Source: Lentzea jiangxiensis (GTDB lineage: Bacteria > Actinomycetota > Actinomycetes > Mycobacteriales > Pseudonocardiaceae). Taken from it: a stretch of 64,000 bases of DNA. Made by a program: the position numbers and the translations under genes. The number at the start of each line of letters is the position of its first letter. Within the stretch, counting starts at the first letter, position 1. The notes below the pieces were generated by a model that worked only from the letters and a program-made list of their open reading frames with translations, had not been told where the DNA came from and made no database searches. The DNA lies in contig NZ_FNIX01000006.1 in NCBI RefSeq assembly GCF_900104175.1, positions 124,001 through 188,000 of the forward strand, read 5' to 3'. Below, piece after piece: positions 39,840-48,148 of the stretch.

Positions 39840-40394
39840 TTACGCGTTCCCGTCCGTGCTCGGCGCACCGGCCATGCGCAGGACCAGGTCGTAGTAGCCG
39901 TCGGGGTTGCTCGCGCCGGACCGCCCGTCGACGAGCTCGCGCACGATGTCGCAGTGCCCGGCGTGCTGCGCGGTGTCCGCCACGACGCGGACCAGCAGGT
40001 GCCCGAACGTCGTCTCGCGCTTGTGCTCCGCCCACCACGGCACCGACGCCGGGGCGTCCAGCGGCAGCTCCGCGATCGAGGCGTCCGCGTGCCGCCAAGC
40101 CTCGCGGTAGAGGCCGACGAGGTACTCGCGGCTCTCGGTGGGCTTGGCCCACATGTCGCCGTTCTCCCAGACCGACCCGTCCTCGTTCCACGGCAGCACC
40201 ACGGGCGCGGGGCGGCCCACGGAGTCGCCGAGGTAGCCGAACTCGATGCCGACCAGGTGCTTCACGAGGCCGAGCAGGTTGGTGCCGCTGGGAACGAGCG
40301 GGCGGCGCACGTCGTACTCGCTCAGTCCGTCCAAAGAGGACAGCACCGAGTCGCGGGAGGCCTGGAGGTAGCGCTGGAGGTCCTCGGCGATCAT
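39840..40394 (-). CDS. DinB/DUF664-family protein
   Basis: Four-helix DinB-like metalloenzyme-type protein of 184 residues. LVKHLVGIEFGYLGDSVG contains the first His and HAGHCDIVRELVDG the paired histidines that form the putative metal site. Related proteins act as thiol-dependent S-transferases (mycothiol or bacillithiol), but no activity can be assigned here. A second DinB-family gene lies about 450 bp away on the other strand; the two are different in sequence. Confidence 0.85.
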   Translation of the reverse strand: MIAEDLQRYLQASRDSVLSSLDGLSEYDVRRPLVPSGTNLLGLVKHLVGIEFGYLGDSVGRPAPVVLPWNEDGSVWENGDMWAKPTESREYLVGLYREAWRHADASIAELPLDAPASVPWWAEHKRETTFGHLLVRVVADTAQHAGHCDIVRELVDGRSGASNPDGYYDLVLRMAGAPSTDGNA

Positions 40395-40502
40395 GCCTCG
40401 ACCCTAGCGCCGTCGCGCGACGACGTCCTCCGGTTCCGTCACGACCTCCCGGCGCCGCACTGCCGACGTTTGCGCGTCCGGTTCGCCGGAAACCACCAGG
40501 GC

Positions 40503-40691
40503 ATGACTGAGCACCAGTTCACGACCCCGCTGGGTGGCGGCGAGCCCGTCGACGACGAGCCGGACGCGGTCGCGGTCGAGGAGGCCGGTGGGCACGTGAC
40601 CGCGTCGGAGGAGACCGCGATGCACATCGAGGAGACCGAGGACGGCGGCGGCCGCGTGGACCGCCCGGACGACGGTTACCTGGACAGGTGA
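40503..40691 (+). CDS. Small acidic hypothetical protein, 62 aa
   Basis: MTEHQFTTPLGGGEPVDDEP followed by an almost entirely acidic stretch (SEETAMHIEETEDGGG, DRPDDGYLDR). No domain is recognised and the frame is free of rare codons. Disordered acidic proteins of this size are common in actinomycetes. It lies between the two DinB genes and is unlikely to be a shadow of either. Confidence 0.55.
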   Translation: MTEHQFTTPLGGGEPVDDEPDAVAVEEAGGHVTASEETAMHIEETEDGGGRVDRPDDGYLDR

Positions 40692-40843
40692 TTCGTCCCG
40701 TCCAACTGACTCACGGAGAGTGACATCAGGCCAACGCCAAATCGCTCGAACTCCGCTGATGTGGCCGTTCGTCTAGGACACAAGCTGACCTCAAGTGGCC
40801 CTAGAGTCCTTCGTGTCGGACAAACTTGCGGAGGACAGAAGCA

Positions 40844-41356
40844 ATGACCACCACCGAGATCCTCACCGGCGAGCGCGCGGACCTCCTCGAGTCCCTGCGG
40901 CAGCACCGCTGGTTCCTGAGGTTCACCGCGCAGGGGCTGACCGACGAGCAGGCGGCGTCGAGCCCGACCGAGAGCGCGCTGAGCATCGGCGGCCTGATCA
41001 AGCACGTCGCCGCGGTCGAGGAGGGCTGGGTCAAGTTCGTCGAGCACGGCCCGTCGGCGATGGAGTTCGACCCGGAGTCCTTCGAGAACCACCAGCGCAA
41101 CTTCCGCATGGAGCCGGGCGAGACGCTGGAGAGCATCCTCTCCCGCTACGACGAGGTCGCGGCGTACACCGACAAGCTGGTCGAGACGGTCGACCTGGAC
41201 CTCTCGCACCCGCTGCCGTCGGCGCCGTGGTTCCCGAAGGGCAAGACGCGGTCGGCGCGGCGCGTGTTCGTCCACATCGTCGCGGAGACCTCGCAGCACG
41301 CGGGCCACGCGGACATCATCCGCGAGACGATCGACGGCCAGAAGACGATGGGCTGA
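40844..41356 (+). CDS. DinB-family protein, mycothiol-S-transferase-like
   Basis: A 170-residue DinB/DUF664 protein. The metal-binding triad is visible: IKHVAAVEEGW (first His) and HIVAETSQHAGHADIIRETIDG (two further His). Helix 1 is LRQHRWFLRFTAQGL. It matches the group of DinB proteins active on mycothiol adducts better than its neighbour at 39840-40394. ATG 40844 follows GAGGACAGAAGC. It ends immediately next to the stop of the convergent LTA-synthase-like gene. Confidence 0.85.
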   Translation: MTTTEILTGERADLLESLRQHRWFLRFTAQGLTDEQAASSPTESALSIGGLIKHVAAVEEGWVKFVEHGPSAMEFDPESFENHQRNFRMEPGETLESILSRYDEVAAYTDKLVETVDLDLSHPLPSAPWFPKGKTRSARRVFVHIVAETSQHAGHADIIRETIDGQKTMG

Positions 41357-42937
41357 TCAGGGCCGGGGCGGGCTGAAGGCCGAGAGGAACTGGTCCCGGA
41401 AGTCGCTCATCCGCGACACCGGGGCCGACGTTCCCGGCCTGATGCCGTCGTCCCACCCCCAGCCCTCGACCCGCTGCAGCACGGCGGGGTCCCGGGCGAC
41501 GACGGTGATCGGCACGTCCCGCGACGCCGCCTCCCCGGTCACCATCTGCGCGGGCTGGTGGTCGCCCAGGAACACGAAGACGAGGTTCTCGTCGCCGTAG
41601 GTCTCCAGGTACGAGATCACCGACTCCAGCGAGTACGAGACGGAGTGCGCGTAGTCGGCGCGCACGGCGGCCGGGTCGCGGCCGAAGATCGACTCCGGCG
41701 GGTCGTTCGAGGCGGGCATGGTCGAGTAGATCGAGCCGTCGCCCAGCTCCTCCCAGCGGACGGAGTCCGGCGTCGGCGACCAGGGCGCGTGCGAGGACAC
41801 CAGGGGGATCGCCGCCATCACCGGACCGTGCTGCTTCGAACGAACGTTCCGCTGGAACGACTCCAGGGTGAACTGGTCCGGAGTGGTCGCGTAACCGAAC
41901 CGCGGGCCCTTGTACCCGAGGTCTTGGGCGGCGTAGATCTCGTCGTAGTGGAAGAAGTCGCCTTCCGGCCACGCCTGCGTGATGCCGGGGACCACACCGA
42001 CGGACCGCCACGACGCCTCGCGGAACGCCCGCGGCAGCGTGAGGCGGTCGGACGCCACCAGGTTGCGGTAGCGCTGCTGGTTGTCGATCCACAGCCCGGA
42101 CAGCAGCGTCGCCTGCGCCATCCAGCTGCCCCCGCCGGCGGTCGGCGAGGTCAGGTAGGCGGACTTGGCCGCGTACCCCGCCGCCTGCAGACGCGCGTTG
42201 CCGTCGGCGAGCTTGGCCGCCACGCCGGGCATGTCGAGAGCGGACCTGCCGTAGCTCTCCACGAACGTGAAGACGACGTCCTTGCCCTGCAACGAGGACA
42301 GCAGCCCGGGATGGCCGCGGTAGGCGTCGACCGAGGCCTCCGCCGCGAACACCTCCTGGTCGTGCAGACCTGCCTGGACGCGCCGCGCGTGGTCGACCAG
42401 CGAGGTCGCGGCGGCGTCGGAGTAGACCGGAACCCCCGGCACGGCAAGGGAAACACACGCCACGGCCACCAGTGCCACCGCGCGGACCGCGACAGGACGC
42501 CGTGCCGAGGCCGCGGAACTGAGCCGCAGCACCGAAAGCGCGGCCAGCCACACGACGCCGGCGACCAGGGCCACCGCGAGCCCGACGGCCAGCACGGAGG
42601 CCAAGCGGCCGAACGTCACGTCCACGAAGTCGACGGCGGGCGCCAGCAACGGCCAGTCCAGCACGAGGTCGAACGGCCGGTACAGCACCATGTCGAAGCC
42701 GATGTCCATGATCTTCACGACCGTGAACAGGCCGAGGGCGACCCCGCCCGCGACGGCGACCGGCCTGCGGAGCCGGTCCGGCAGCAGCACCAGCGCCATC
42801 ACGCCGATGAGGCCTTCGAGCGGCACCCGCAGGAACGCCTCGAAGGAGAACTTCTCGAGGTCGCTCGGTGCGATGAGCACGAACAACACGAACAGCCCCG
42901 CCAGAACCGTGACCGTCCGCCGCAGCACCATCTTCAC
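41357..42937 (-). CDS. Sulfatase/LTA-synthase-like membrane phosphotransferase
   Basis: Membrane enzyme of 526 residues resembling lipoteichoic-acid synthases and other alkaline-phosphatase-superfamily phosphoglycerol or phosphoethanolamine transferases. Four or five N-terminal helices precede the extracellular catalytic domain with VFTFVESYGRSAL (Glu metal ligand), AGGGSWMAQATLLSG (Ser/Thr nucleophile region), PLVSSHAPW and VFLGDHQPAQM (Asp-His metal ligands). A GTG at 42937 with AAGGGG upstream is the start. The acceptor is unknown; a role in envelope polymer modification is the likely reading. Confidence 0.8.
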   Translation of the reverse strand: MKMVLRRTVTVLAGLFVLFVLIAPSDLEKFSFEAFLRVPLEGLIGVMALVLLPDRLRRPVAVAGGVALGLFTVVKIMDIGFDMVLYRPFDLVLDWPLLAPAVDFVDVTFGRLASVLAVGLAVALVAGVVWLAALSVLRLSSAASARRPVAVRAVALVAVACVSLAVPGVPVYSDAAATSLVDHARRVQAGLHDQEVFAAEASVDAYRGHPGLLSSLQGKDVVFTFVESYGRSALDMPGVAAKLADGNARLQAAGYAAKSAYLTSPTAGGGSWMAQATLLSGLWIDNQQRYRNLVASDRLTLPRAFREASWRSVGVVPGITQAWPEGDFFHYDEIYAAQDLGYKGPRFGYATTPDQFTLESFQRNVRSKQHGPVMAAIPLVSSHAPWSPTPDSVRWEELGDGSIYSTMPASNDPPESIFGRDPAAVRADYAHSVSYSLESVISYLETYGDENLVFVFLGDHQPAQMVTGEAASRDVPITVVARDPAVLQRVEGWGWDDGIRPGTSAPVSRMSDFRDQFLSAFSPPRP

Positions 42938-43014
42938 CGGGAAACCCCTTTCAGACCCTACGAGGTAAACGCGGCACAACCCGCACCCGGTTCAACTGCA
43001 CTACGATCGGGTTC

Positions 43015-43680
43015 GTGACTCGCCCGCACGTTCTGCTGAGCGTCGCCGTCAGCATCGACGGCCACATCGACGATCGCGGCACAGAACGCTTTCCGCTTTC
43101 CAACGCCGAGGACTTCGACCACGTCGACAGGCTGCGCGCGGAGTCCGACGCGATTCTGGCCGGAGCCGGGACGTTGCGCCGGGACAACGCGCGGCTGCTC
43201 GTCTACAACGACGAGCGGCGGGCGCGCAGAATCGCGGGCGGAAAGCCGGGGTTCCCGCTGCGGGTCATCGTCACGAGGAGCGGTGATCTGGACCCTGAGC
43301 TGCGGTTCTGGCACTGCGGCGGCGAACGGCTGGTCTACACGAGGAGCGCGACGACGACCGTCGGCGACCTGGCGGAAACGAAGACCTTCACCGATTTCGC
43401 CGACATTCTGGACGACCTCGGGGCGCGGGGCGTGGGAAAGCTCATGGTCGAAGGCGGCACGAGCATTCACACCGAGTTCCTGCGCGCCGGACTGGCCGAC
43501 GAGATCCGCGTCGCGGTGGCGCCGATGCTGATCGGGCAGGCGACGGCCCCGCGTTTCGTGAATCCCGCCGAATTCCCCGGTGGACCGGCACGCCGATTCC
43601 ACCTGGAGGACGTCACGAAAGTCGGGGACGTCGCGGTGCTCCGCTACTTCCCGAAAGTCACTTCCTCTTCACCAGGCTGA
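43015..43680 (+). CDS. RibD-C/ArfC-type pyrimidine-phosphate reductase
   Basis: Dihydrofolate-reductase-fold enzyme of 221 residues, family of RibD C-terminal domains and archaeal ArfC, which reduce 2,5-diamino-6-ribosylaminopyrimidinone 5'-phosphate to the ribitylamino form with NAD(P)H. Motifs are SVAVSIDGHIDD (substrate strand), AESDAILAGAGTLRRDNARL (cofactor loop) and GKLMVEGGTSIHTEFL (phosphate-binding). There is no RibD deaminase domain, so the pathway here would resemble the archaeal order of reduction. GTG start; 3' end overlaps doxX by 23 bp. The rest of the cluster suggests this is not the housekeeping riboflavin enzyme. Confidence 0.82.
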   Translation: MTRPHVLLSVAVSIDGHIDDRGTERFPLSNAEDFDHVDRLRAESDAILAGAGTLRRDNARLLVYNDERRARRIAGGKPGFPLRVIVTRSGDLDPELRFWHCGGERLVYTRSATTTVGDLAETKTFTDFADILDDLGARGVGKLMVEGGTSIHTEFLRAGLADEIRVAVAPMLIGQATAPRFVNPAEFPGGPARRFHLEDVTKVGDVAVLRYFPKVTSSSPG

Positions 43681-44062
43681 GCGCGCCGAGGATCTGCTCG
43701 CGGCGGTAGACCGCGATCACCAGCGCCCACACCATGAAGACCAGCGGCATCGTCGCGTCGTCGATGCCCCCGTTCGTCACGAGGACCATCTCGGTGAGCG
43801 CGGCGCCGGCCATGATGCCCGCCAGCACGAGCGCGGCGAGGCCGCAGACGCGCGGGATGAGCAGGCCGACCGCGGTGGCGATCTCCAGCACGCCGGTGAG
43901 GTACCGGAACCACTGCCCGAAGCCGATGTCGTCGAACTTCGCGACGAACTGGTCGGTGAACAGGGCGTAGCCGTTCAGGAAGAACTGCACGGCGAGCGCG
44001 ATCTGCAGGATCCAGACGACGACGTTGCCGACCTTCGCCGCGGTAGAGGTCTGCTCAGACAT
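43658..44062 (-). CDS. DoxX-family membrane protein
   Basis: Four-helix membrane protein of 134 residues with the DoxX layout (IALAVQFFLNGYALFTDQFV, GQWFRYLTGVLEIATAVGLL, AALVLAGIMAGAALTEM, PLVFMVWALVIAVY). DoxX proteins are often linked with redox enzymes, but their function remains vague. Its ATG at 44062 overlaps the stop of the phosphatidyltransferase by 8 bp. Overlaps the convergent ribD-like gene at the 3' end. Confidence 0.85.
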   Translation of the reverse strand: MSEQTSTAAKVGNVVVWILQIALAVQFFLNGYALFTDQFVAKFDDIGFGQWFRYLTGVLEIATAVGLLIPRVCGLAALVLAGIMAGAALTEMVLVTNGGIDDATMPLVFMVWALVIAVYRREQILGALSLVKRK

Positions 44063-44789
44063 GGCGGGATTGTCCCACCGCGACAGCGCTGGTGGTCCGC
44101 AGCCAGAGCACATCGCGACCGAACGACCACACCAGCGACGCCAGCGCGAGGCCGACGAGCACGCTCGCGAACGGCAGGAGGCCCGACGCCGCCACGACCA
44201 GGAAGATCCCCTGGACCGCCGCCACGACCTTGCGCGCGTAGCTGGCGGGCAGCGGCGCGTTCATCCAGCGGAAACGCCACGACGCGGCGACGAACACGTA
44301 CCGCATGAGGCCGATCGCGAGCACCCACGGACCCATGTGCACGGCGACGTACGCGCTGAGCACGAGGATCAGGAAGGCGTCGACCTCCATGTCGAACCTC
44401 GCCCCCAGCGCCGTCGAGGTGCCGGTGCGGCGAGCGACCTGGCCGTCCACCCAGTCGAGCGACAACGCGACCGCCGCGAGGGTCACGACCAGCGCCACCG
44501 GCACGTCCTGCCCGGCGCGGTCGGCGACCAGCGCGGTCACGGCGCCGACCATCAGGCCGCGGGCCAGCGTGACGCGGTCAGCGGGCCCCAGCGACCTGGT
44601 GCCGTGGCGTTGCATGCCGTAGCCGAGGAACGCCCAGGTGGCGAACCCGTAGGCGAGCCCCGCGGCCCAGCCCATCGGCCCGAGGCCCGCGGTGGCGGCC
44701 ACCACACCCAGCAGGAGGACCTGGGCGAGGGCCCAGGCGGCAGGCTCCCGCACGACGGCGGGTGTCCCGGTGTGCTGAAGTGTGATCAT
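44055..44789 (-). CDS. CDP-alcohol phosphatidyltransferase
   Basis: Integral membrane enzyme of 244 residues that transfers a phosphatidyl (or similar) group from CDP-alcohol to an acceptor alcohol. The full family motif D(x2)DG(x2)AR(x8)G(x3)D(x3)D is present as DWVDGQVARR through LGARFDMEVDAF. The six-helix core is recognisable. The acceptor cannot be inferred. It is divergent from the dehydrogenase gene with only 41 bp between the starts, and coupled to doxX. Confidence 0.88.
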   Translation of the reverse strand: MITLQHTGTPAVVREPAAWALAQVLLLGVVAATAGLGPMGWAAGLAYGFATWAFLGYGMQRHGTRSLGPADRVTLARGLMVGAVTALVADRAGQDVPVALVVTLAAVALSLDWVDGQVARRTGTSTALGARFDMEVDAFLILVLSAYVAVHMGPWVLAIGLMRYVFVAASWRFRWMNAPLPASYARKVVAAVQGIFLVVAASGLLPFASVLVGLALASLVWSFGRDVLWLRTTSAVAVGQSRHV

Positions 44790-44830
44790 CAGGTGCCCCT
44801 AACGAACTTCGTGCGGCGGAGGTGTTGTGA

Positions 44831-45814
44831 GTGACACGTACGGCGAGTGCCTTTTGGCTCGATGAATCCGGGAACGGGGAGGTTCGGCAGGTCGCGCTGG
44901 CCGAACCGGGTCCGGGCGAGGTCGAGGTGCGCACGCTGTTCTCGGGGGTCAGCCGCGGCACGGAGACTCTCGTCTTCCGCGGTGGCGTGCCGGAGAACCA
45001 GTACTCGGTGATGAGGGCTCCCTTCCAGGAGGGCGACTTCCCGTGGCCGGTGAAGTACGGGTACCTCAACGTGGGCGTCGTCGAACACGGACCCGAACGG
45101 CTGCGCGGGCGCACGGTGTTCTGCCTCTACCCGCACCAGACCCGTTACGTGGTGCCGGAAGCGGCGGTCACCCCCGTTCCGGACGGCGTTCCCGCTGCTC
45201 GGGCGGTGCTCGCGGGCACCGTGGAGACCGCGGTCAACGCCGTGTGGGACGCGCGTCCGCTGGTCGGCGACCGGATCGCGGTGGTCGGTGGCGGCATGGT
45301 CGGGTCGAGCATCGCCGCGGTGCTCGCGACGTTCCCCGGCGCGCGGGTCGAGCTCGTGGACGCCGATCCCGCGCGCGAGTCGACCGCCCGCGCCCTCGGT
45401 GTCGGTTTCGCCCTGCCGGACCACGCCCTCGACGGCTGCGACCTCGTCTTCCACGCCAGTGCGACCGAACCCGGTCTCACCACGGCGCTGAACCTGCTCG
45501 CGCCCGAGGGCCGCGTCGTCGAGCTGAGCTGGTACGGCGACAGGAAGATCTCCGTGCCGCTGGGCGAGTTCTTCCACTCGCGCCGGCTCACGATCCGCAG
45601 CAGCCAGGTCGGTGCGGTCGGCCGTCCGGACCGCACCTACGCCGAACGCATGGCCGTCGCGCTGGACCTGCTGGCCGATGACAGGTTCGACGCGCTGATC
45701 ACGGGACACAGCGCGTTCGAGGAGCTGCCGGACGTGCTGCCGGGACTGGCCGGCGGTGCGATTCCGGCGCTGTGCCACCGGATTGACTACGGTCGGGGCC
45801 ATGTTCCCGAGTGA
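44831..45814 (+). CDS. Zinc-free MDR-family dehydrogenase
   Basis: Medium-chain reductase-like protein of 327 residues. It lacks the zinc ligands: the catalytic Cys position reads LFSGVSRGTETLV. The cofactor site is IAVVGGGMVGSSIAAVLATF with an acidic residue after the next strand (VELVDADPARES), which favours NAD(H). The family resembles BchC and threonine-dehydrogenase-like proteins found beside PTPS and glycosyltransferase genes. GTG 44831 starts the gene, and the 3' end overlaps the creatininase ATG by 14 bp. Confidence 0.8.
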   Translation: MTRTASAFWLDESGNGEVRQVALAEPGPGEVEVRTLFSGVSRGTETLVFRGGVPENQYSVMRAPFQEGDFPWPVKYGYLNVGVVEHGPERLRGRTVFCLYPHQTRYVVPEAAVTPVPDGVPAARAVLAGTVETAVNAVWDARPLVGDRIAVVGGGMVGSSIAAVLATFPGARVELVDADPARESTARALGVGFALPDHALDGCDLVFHASATEPGLTTALNLLAPEGRVVELSWYGDRKISVPLGEFFHSRRLTIRSSQVGAVGRPDRTYAERMAVALDLLADDRFDALITGHSAFEELPDVLPGLAGGAIPALCHRIDYGRGHVPE

Positions 45815-46493
45815 CACCACGGTCGACGTCCGCGACCAGCGCGTGGCCGTGCTCCCGGTCGGCAGCACCGAGCAGCACGGCCCGCACCTGCCGCTGGCCA
45901 CGGACTCGGTGATCGCGTGGACGATCGCGTCGGCGATCGCCGCGCGGTACCCGGTCCGGCTGCTGCCGCCGCTGCAGTTCTCGTGCTCGCAGGAGCACGC
46001 CGGCTGGGCCGGCACCGTCAGCATCACCGCGCGCACGCTGATCTCAGTGGTCGAGGACATCGCGGACTCCCTGCGGCGCACCGGTGTCACGAACCTGGTC
46101 CTGGTCAACGGCCACGGCGGCAACTACGTGCTGTCGAACGTCGTGCAGGAGGGCGAGGGGCTCGCACTCTTCCCGGGCCGCGACGACTGGGCGTTCGCGC
46201 GGGAGAAGGCCGGCATCGAGACCTCGGCGTACAGCGACATGCACGCGGGCGAGCTGGAGACCTCGATCCTGCTGCACGCCCACCCCGATCTGATCCGTCC
46301 CGGTTACGACAGCGCTGACCACCTGGCGGAGGACCGGCGGCACATGCTGACCCTGGGTCTGGCTCCGTACACCGGGTCCGGCGTCATCGGGCGCCCCTCG
46401 CTCGCGTCAGCGCGCAAGGGCGAGCTCCTGCTCGCGGGTCTGACCGAGTCGTTCGGCCACTACGCCGCCCTTTTCGGTCTTGGCGCGGCGTGA
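45801..46493 (+). CDS. Creatininase-family amidohydrolase (FAPy-deformylase-like)
   Basis: Metal-dependent amide hydrolase of 230 residues. All metal-ligand motifs of the family are present: PVGSTEQHGPHLPLATD (Glu, His, Asp), VNGHGGNYVLS (His) and DMHAGELETS (Glu). Members include creatininase, MftE and the archaeal FAPy deformylase ArfB. The last reading suits the ribA-like and ribD-like neighbours, but the sequence alone does not separate these activities. MftE is less likely, because no mycofactocin genes are present. ATG at 45801 overlaps the dehydrogenase stop, and the tail overlaps the opposing flippase gene by 87 bp. Confidence 0.83.
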   Translation: MFPSDTTVDVRDQRVAVLPVGSTEQHGPHLPLATDSVIAWTIASAIAARYPVRLLPPLQFSCSQEHAGWAGTVSITARTLISVVEDIADSLRRTGVTNLVLVNGHGGNYVLSNVVQEGEGLALFPGRDDWAFAREKAGIETSAYSDMHAGELETSILLHAHPDLIRPGYDSADHLAEDRRHMLTLGLAPYTGSGVIGRPSLASARKGELLLAGLTESFGHYAALFGLGAA

Positions 46494-47369
46494 GAGGAAG
46501 AGCACGACCGCGCCGGGCATGGCCGCGATGAGCGCGAGCACGCCGTAGACGATGCCCGTGGTGAAGCCGTGCTGGGCGCCCAGCCCGGCGGCGCCGAACG
46601 CCACCGCCAGGAACGCCTCGCGCGGGCCGAAGCCGCCGATGTTCACCGGGATCGCCATGATCAGCAGTGCCAGCACGACGACCGGCGCGAGCTGGGTGGT
46701 CGTGGCGTCCGACCCGGCGGCGCGGGCGGCCACCAGGAACAGCGCGACGTAGCCCGCGACCGCGGCGGCCGAGAGCGCGACGACCGCGGGCCAGATCTTC
46801 AGCGAGAGCAGCCGGATGCCGTCCGCCAGGGTGTCGGCGAGCGCCTTCCGCACGGGCTTGACCCGCCACCCGACGACCACGGCCACGACGAGGCCCGCGA
46901 GGACGAGTGCCGCGGTGGTGCCGTCCGGAGCGAGGCCGAGGCCGGGCGCGGGGTGCGTGAGCAGCACCGCGAGCCCGATCCCGATGAGCACCATCTGGCC
47001 GGCGAAGCGTTCGAAGAACACGGCGCGCACGCCCCGTCCGACGTCGCCCGACTCCCGGCCGTGGTTGATCGCGCGGTGCACGTCGCCGAGCACGCCCGCG
47101 GGCAGCACGGCGTTGACGAGCTGGGCGCGGTAGTAGTCGCCGACCGCGGTGCGCAGGGTCAGCGGCAGGCCGAGGCGGCGCGCGACGAGGACCCAGCGAC
47201 CCGCGCTGAGCACCGTCGTCACGAGCCCGATCGCCAGGGCGGCGGCGACGGAGAACGCGTCGATCGCGCGCAGTCCGTCGACGAACGCCCCGGTGCCCAG
47301 GCGCAGGCCCAGGGCGAGGAGGATCCCCGCCGCCAGCACCAGGCGCAGCCACGGCCAGAACTTCTTCAT
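46407..47369 (-). CDS. Lysylphosphatidylglycerol-synthase-TM / UPF0104 flippase-like membrane protein
   Basis: Polytopic membrane protein of 320 residues with 7-8 helices. The family motifs are GLVTTVLSAGRWVLVARRLG, AVLPAGVLGDVHRAI (conserved GD) and MAIPVNIGGFGPREAFLAV (the strongly conserved GGxGxRE). It is the membrane half of MprF/AglD-like proteins, usually involved in flipping or handling lipid-linked substrates, and lacks the soluble aminoacyl-transferase domain. It starts at ATG 47369 sharing one base with the methyltransferase stop. Confidence 0.83.
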   Translation of the reverse strand: MKKFWPWLRLVLAAGILLALGLRLGTGAFVDGLRAIDAFSVAAALAIGLVTTVLSAGRWVLVARRLGLPLTLRTAVGDYYRAQLVNAVLPAGVLGDVHRAINHGRESGDVGRGVRAVFFERFAGQMVLIGIGLAVLLTHPAPGLGLAPDGTTAALVLAGLVVAVVVGWRVKPVRKALADTLADGIRLLSLKIWPAVVALSAAAVAGYVALFLVAARAAGSDATTTQLAPVVVLALLIMAIPVNIGGFGPREAFLAVAFGAAGLGAQHGFTTGIVYGVLALIAAMPGAVVLFLSRRAKTEKGGVVAERLGQTREQELALAR

Positions 47370-48148
47370 CACACAGCTCCCGGTAGTGCCAGCAGGTCGA
47401 CGTGGTGGACCACCGCGGAGGCCGTCGACCTGCGGCGCAGGTACTCGGACGCCTCGGAGGCGAGTGCGGGTTCCTGCTCCACCGCCGCGCCGACCCAGCC
47501 CTTCAGCCACTCCGACTGCAGGGCGCCGGCGTGCAGACGCCAGGGGCTCCGCGCCGTGCGGACCGAAGCGCCGTGGGCCGCGAACGCCTCTTCCGCGACG
47601 GCCGGAGCGTCCGGGCCGAGCAGGCGCCGCCCGTTCACGACGCGACGCTGGTGGGCGTTGAACGCGTCCTGGAAGGCGGCGTCGAGCGGCTCGGCCGGGT
47701 CGAGTTCGATCCGGCCTGCCACCGAGAGCGTGAACAGTGCGGGCACATGAGCTTCTACGCAGGCAGCGGCCAGAGCGTTCATCTCCTCGGCGGTGAGCAG
47801 GTCCAGCAGCGCGGAGCAGGTGACGAGGTCGGAGCCCTCGAGGTCGGCGGCCCGCAGCGACGTGAGGTCGCCCTCGCGCGTCTCGGCGGTGACGTTCTCG
47901 AAGGCGCTCATGCCGGCCTCCGCGAGGCCGAGCAGCCGGGGGTCGCGGTCGTGCAGCACCCAGTGCTGAACGCCGCCGAGCCTCCCGGCGAGCCATCGCC
48001 CCATCGATCCCGTTCCACAACCGAGGTCACGGATCGTCAGGGGGTTTCGGTTCACCAGAGTTTCGCGGAGGGTTTCCACGAGCTCGGTCGAGCGCGCCTG
48101 CGCGTCGGCGCTCTCCCGCAGTGCCAGCCATTCCGGGGCGAAGGTCAT
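47369..48148 (-). CDS. Class I SAM-dependent methyltransferase
   Basis: Rossmann methyltransferase of 259 residues. SAM motif I is TIRDLGCGTGSMGRWLAGRL, the acidic residue after strand 2 is VLHDRDPRLL and motif II contains EGSDLVTCSALLDLL. It begins with [20 protein letters not shown]. Both ends overlap neighbours (ATGA with the glycosyltransferase, TGATG with the flippase), so it is part of a four-gene operon. The substrate is unknown and is perhaps the cluster product. Confidence 0.87.
   Translation of the reverse strand: MTFAPEWLALRESADAQARSTELVETLRETLVNRNPLTIRDLGCGTGSMGRWLAGRLGGVQHWVLHDRDPRLLGLAEAGMSAFENVTAETREGDLTSLRAADLEGSDLVTCSALLDLLTAEEMNALAAACVEAHVPALFTLSVAGRIELDPAEPLDAAFQDAFNAHQRRVVNGRRLLGPDAPAVAEEAFAAHGASVRTARSPWRLHAGALQSEWLKGWVGAAVEQEPALASEASEYLRRRSTASAVVHHVDLLALPGAV

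Noticed and set aside
45801-46493. Mycofactocin peptidase MftE as identity of the creatininase-family gene
   Set aside because: No mftA, mftB, mftC or other mycofactocin gene is present; the ribA-like and ribD-like neighbours fit a FAPy deformylase better.
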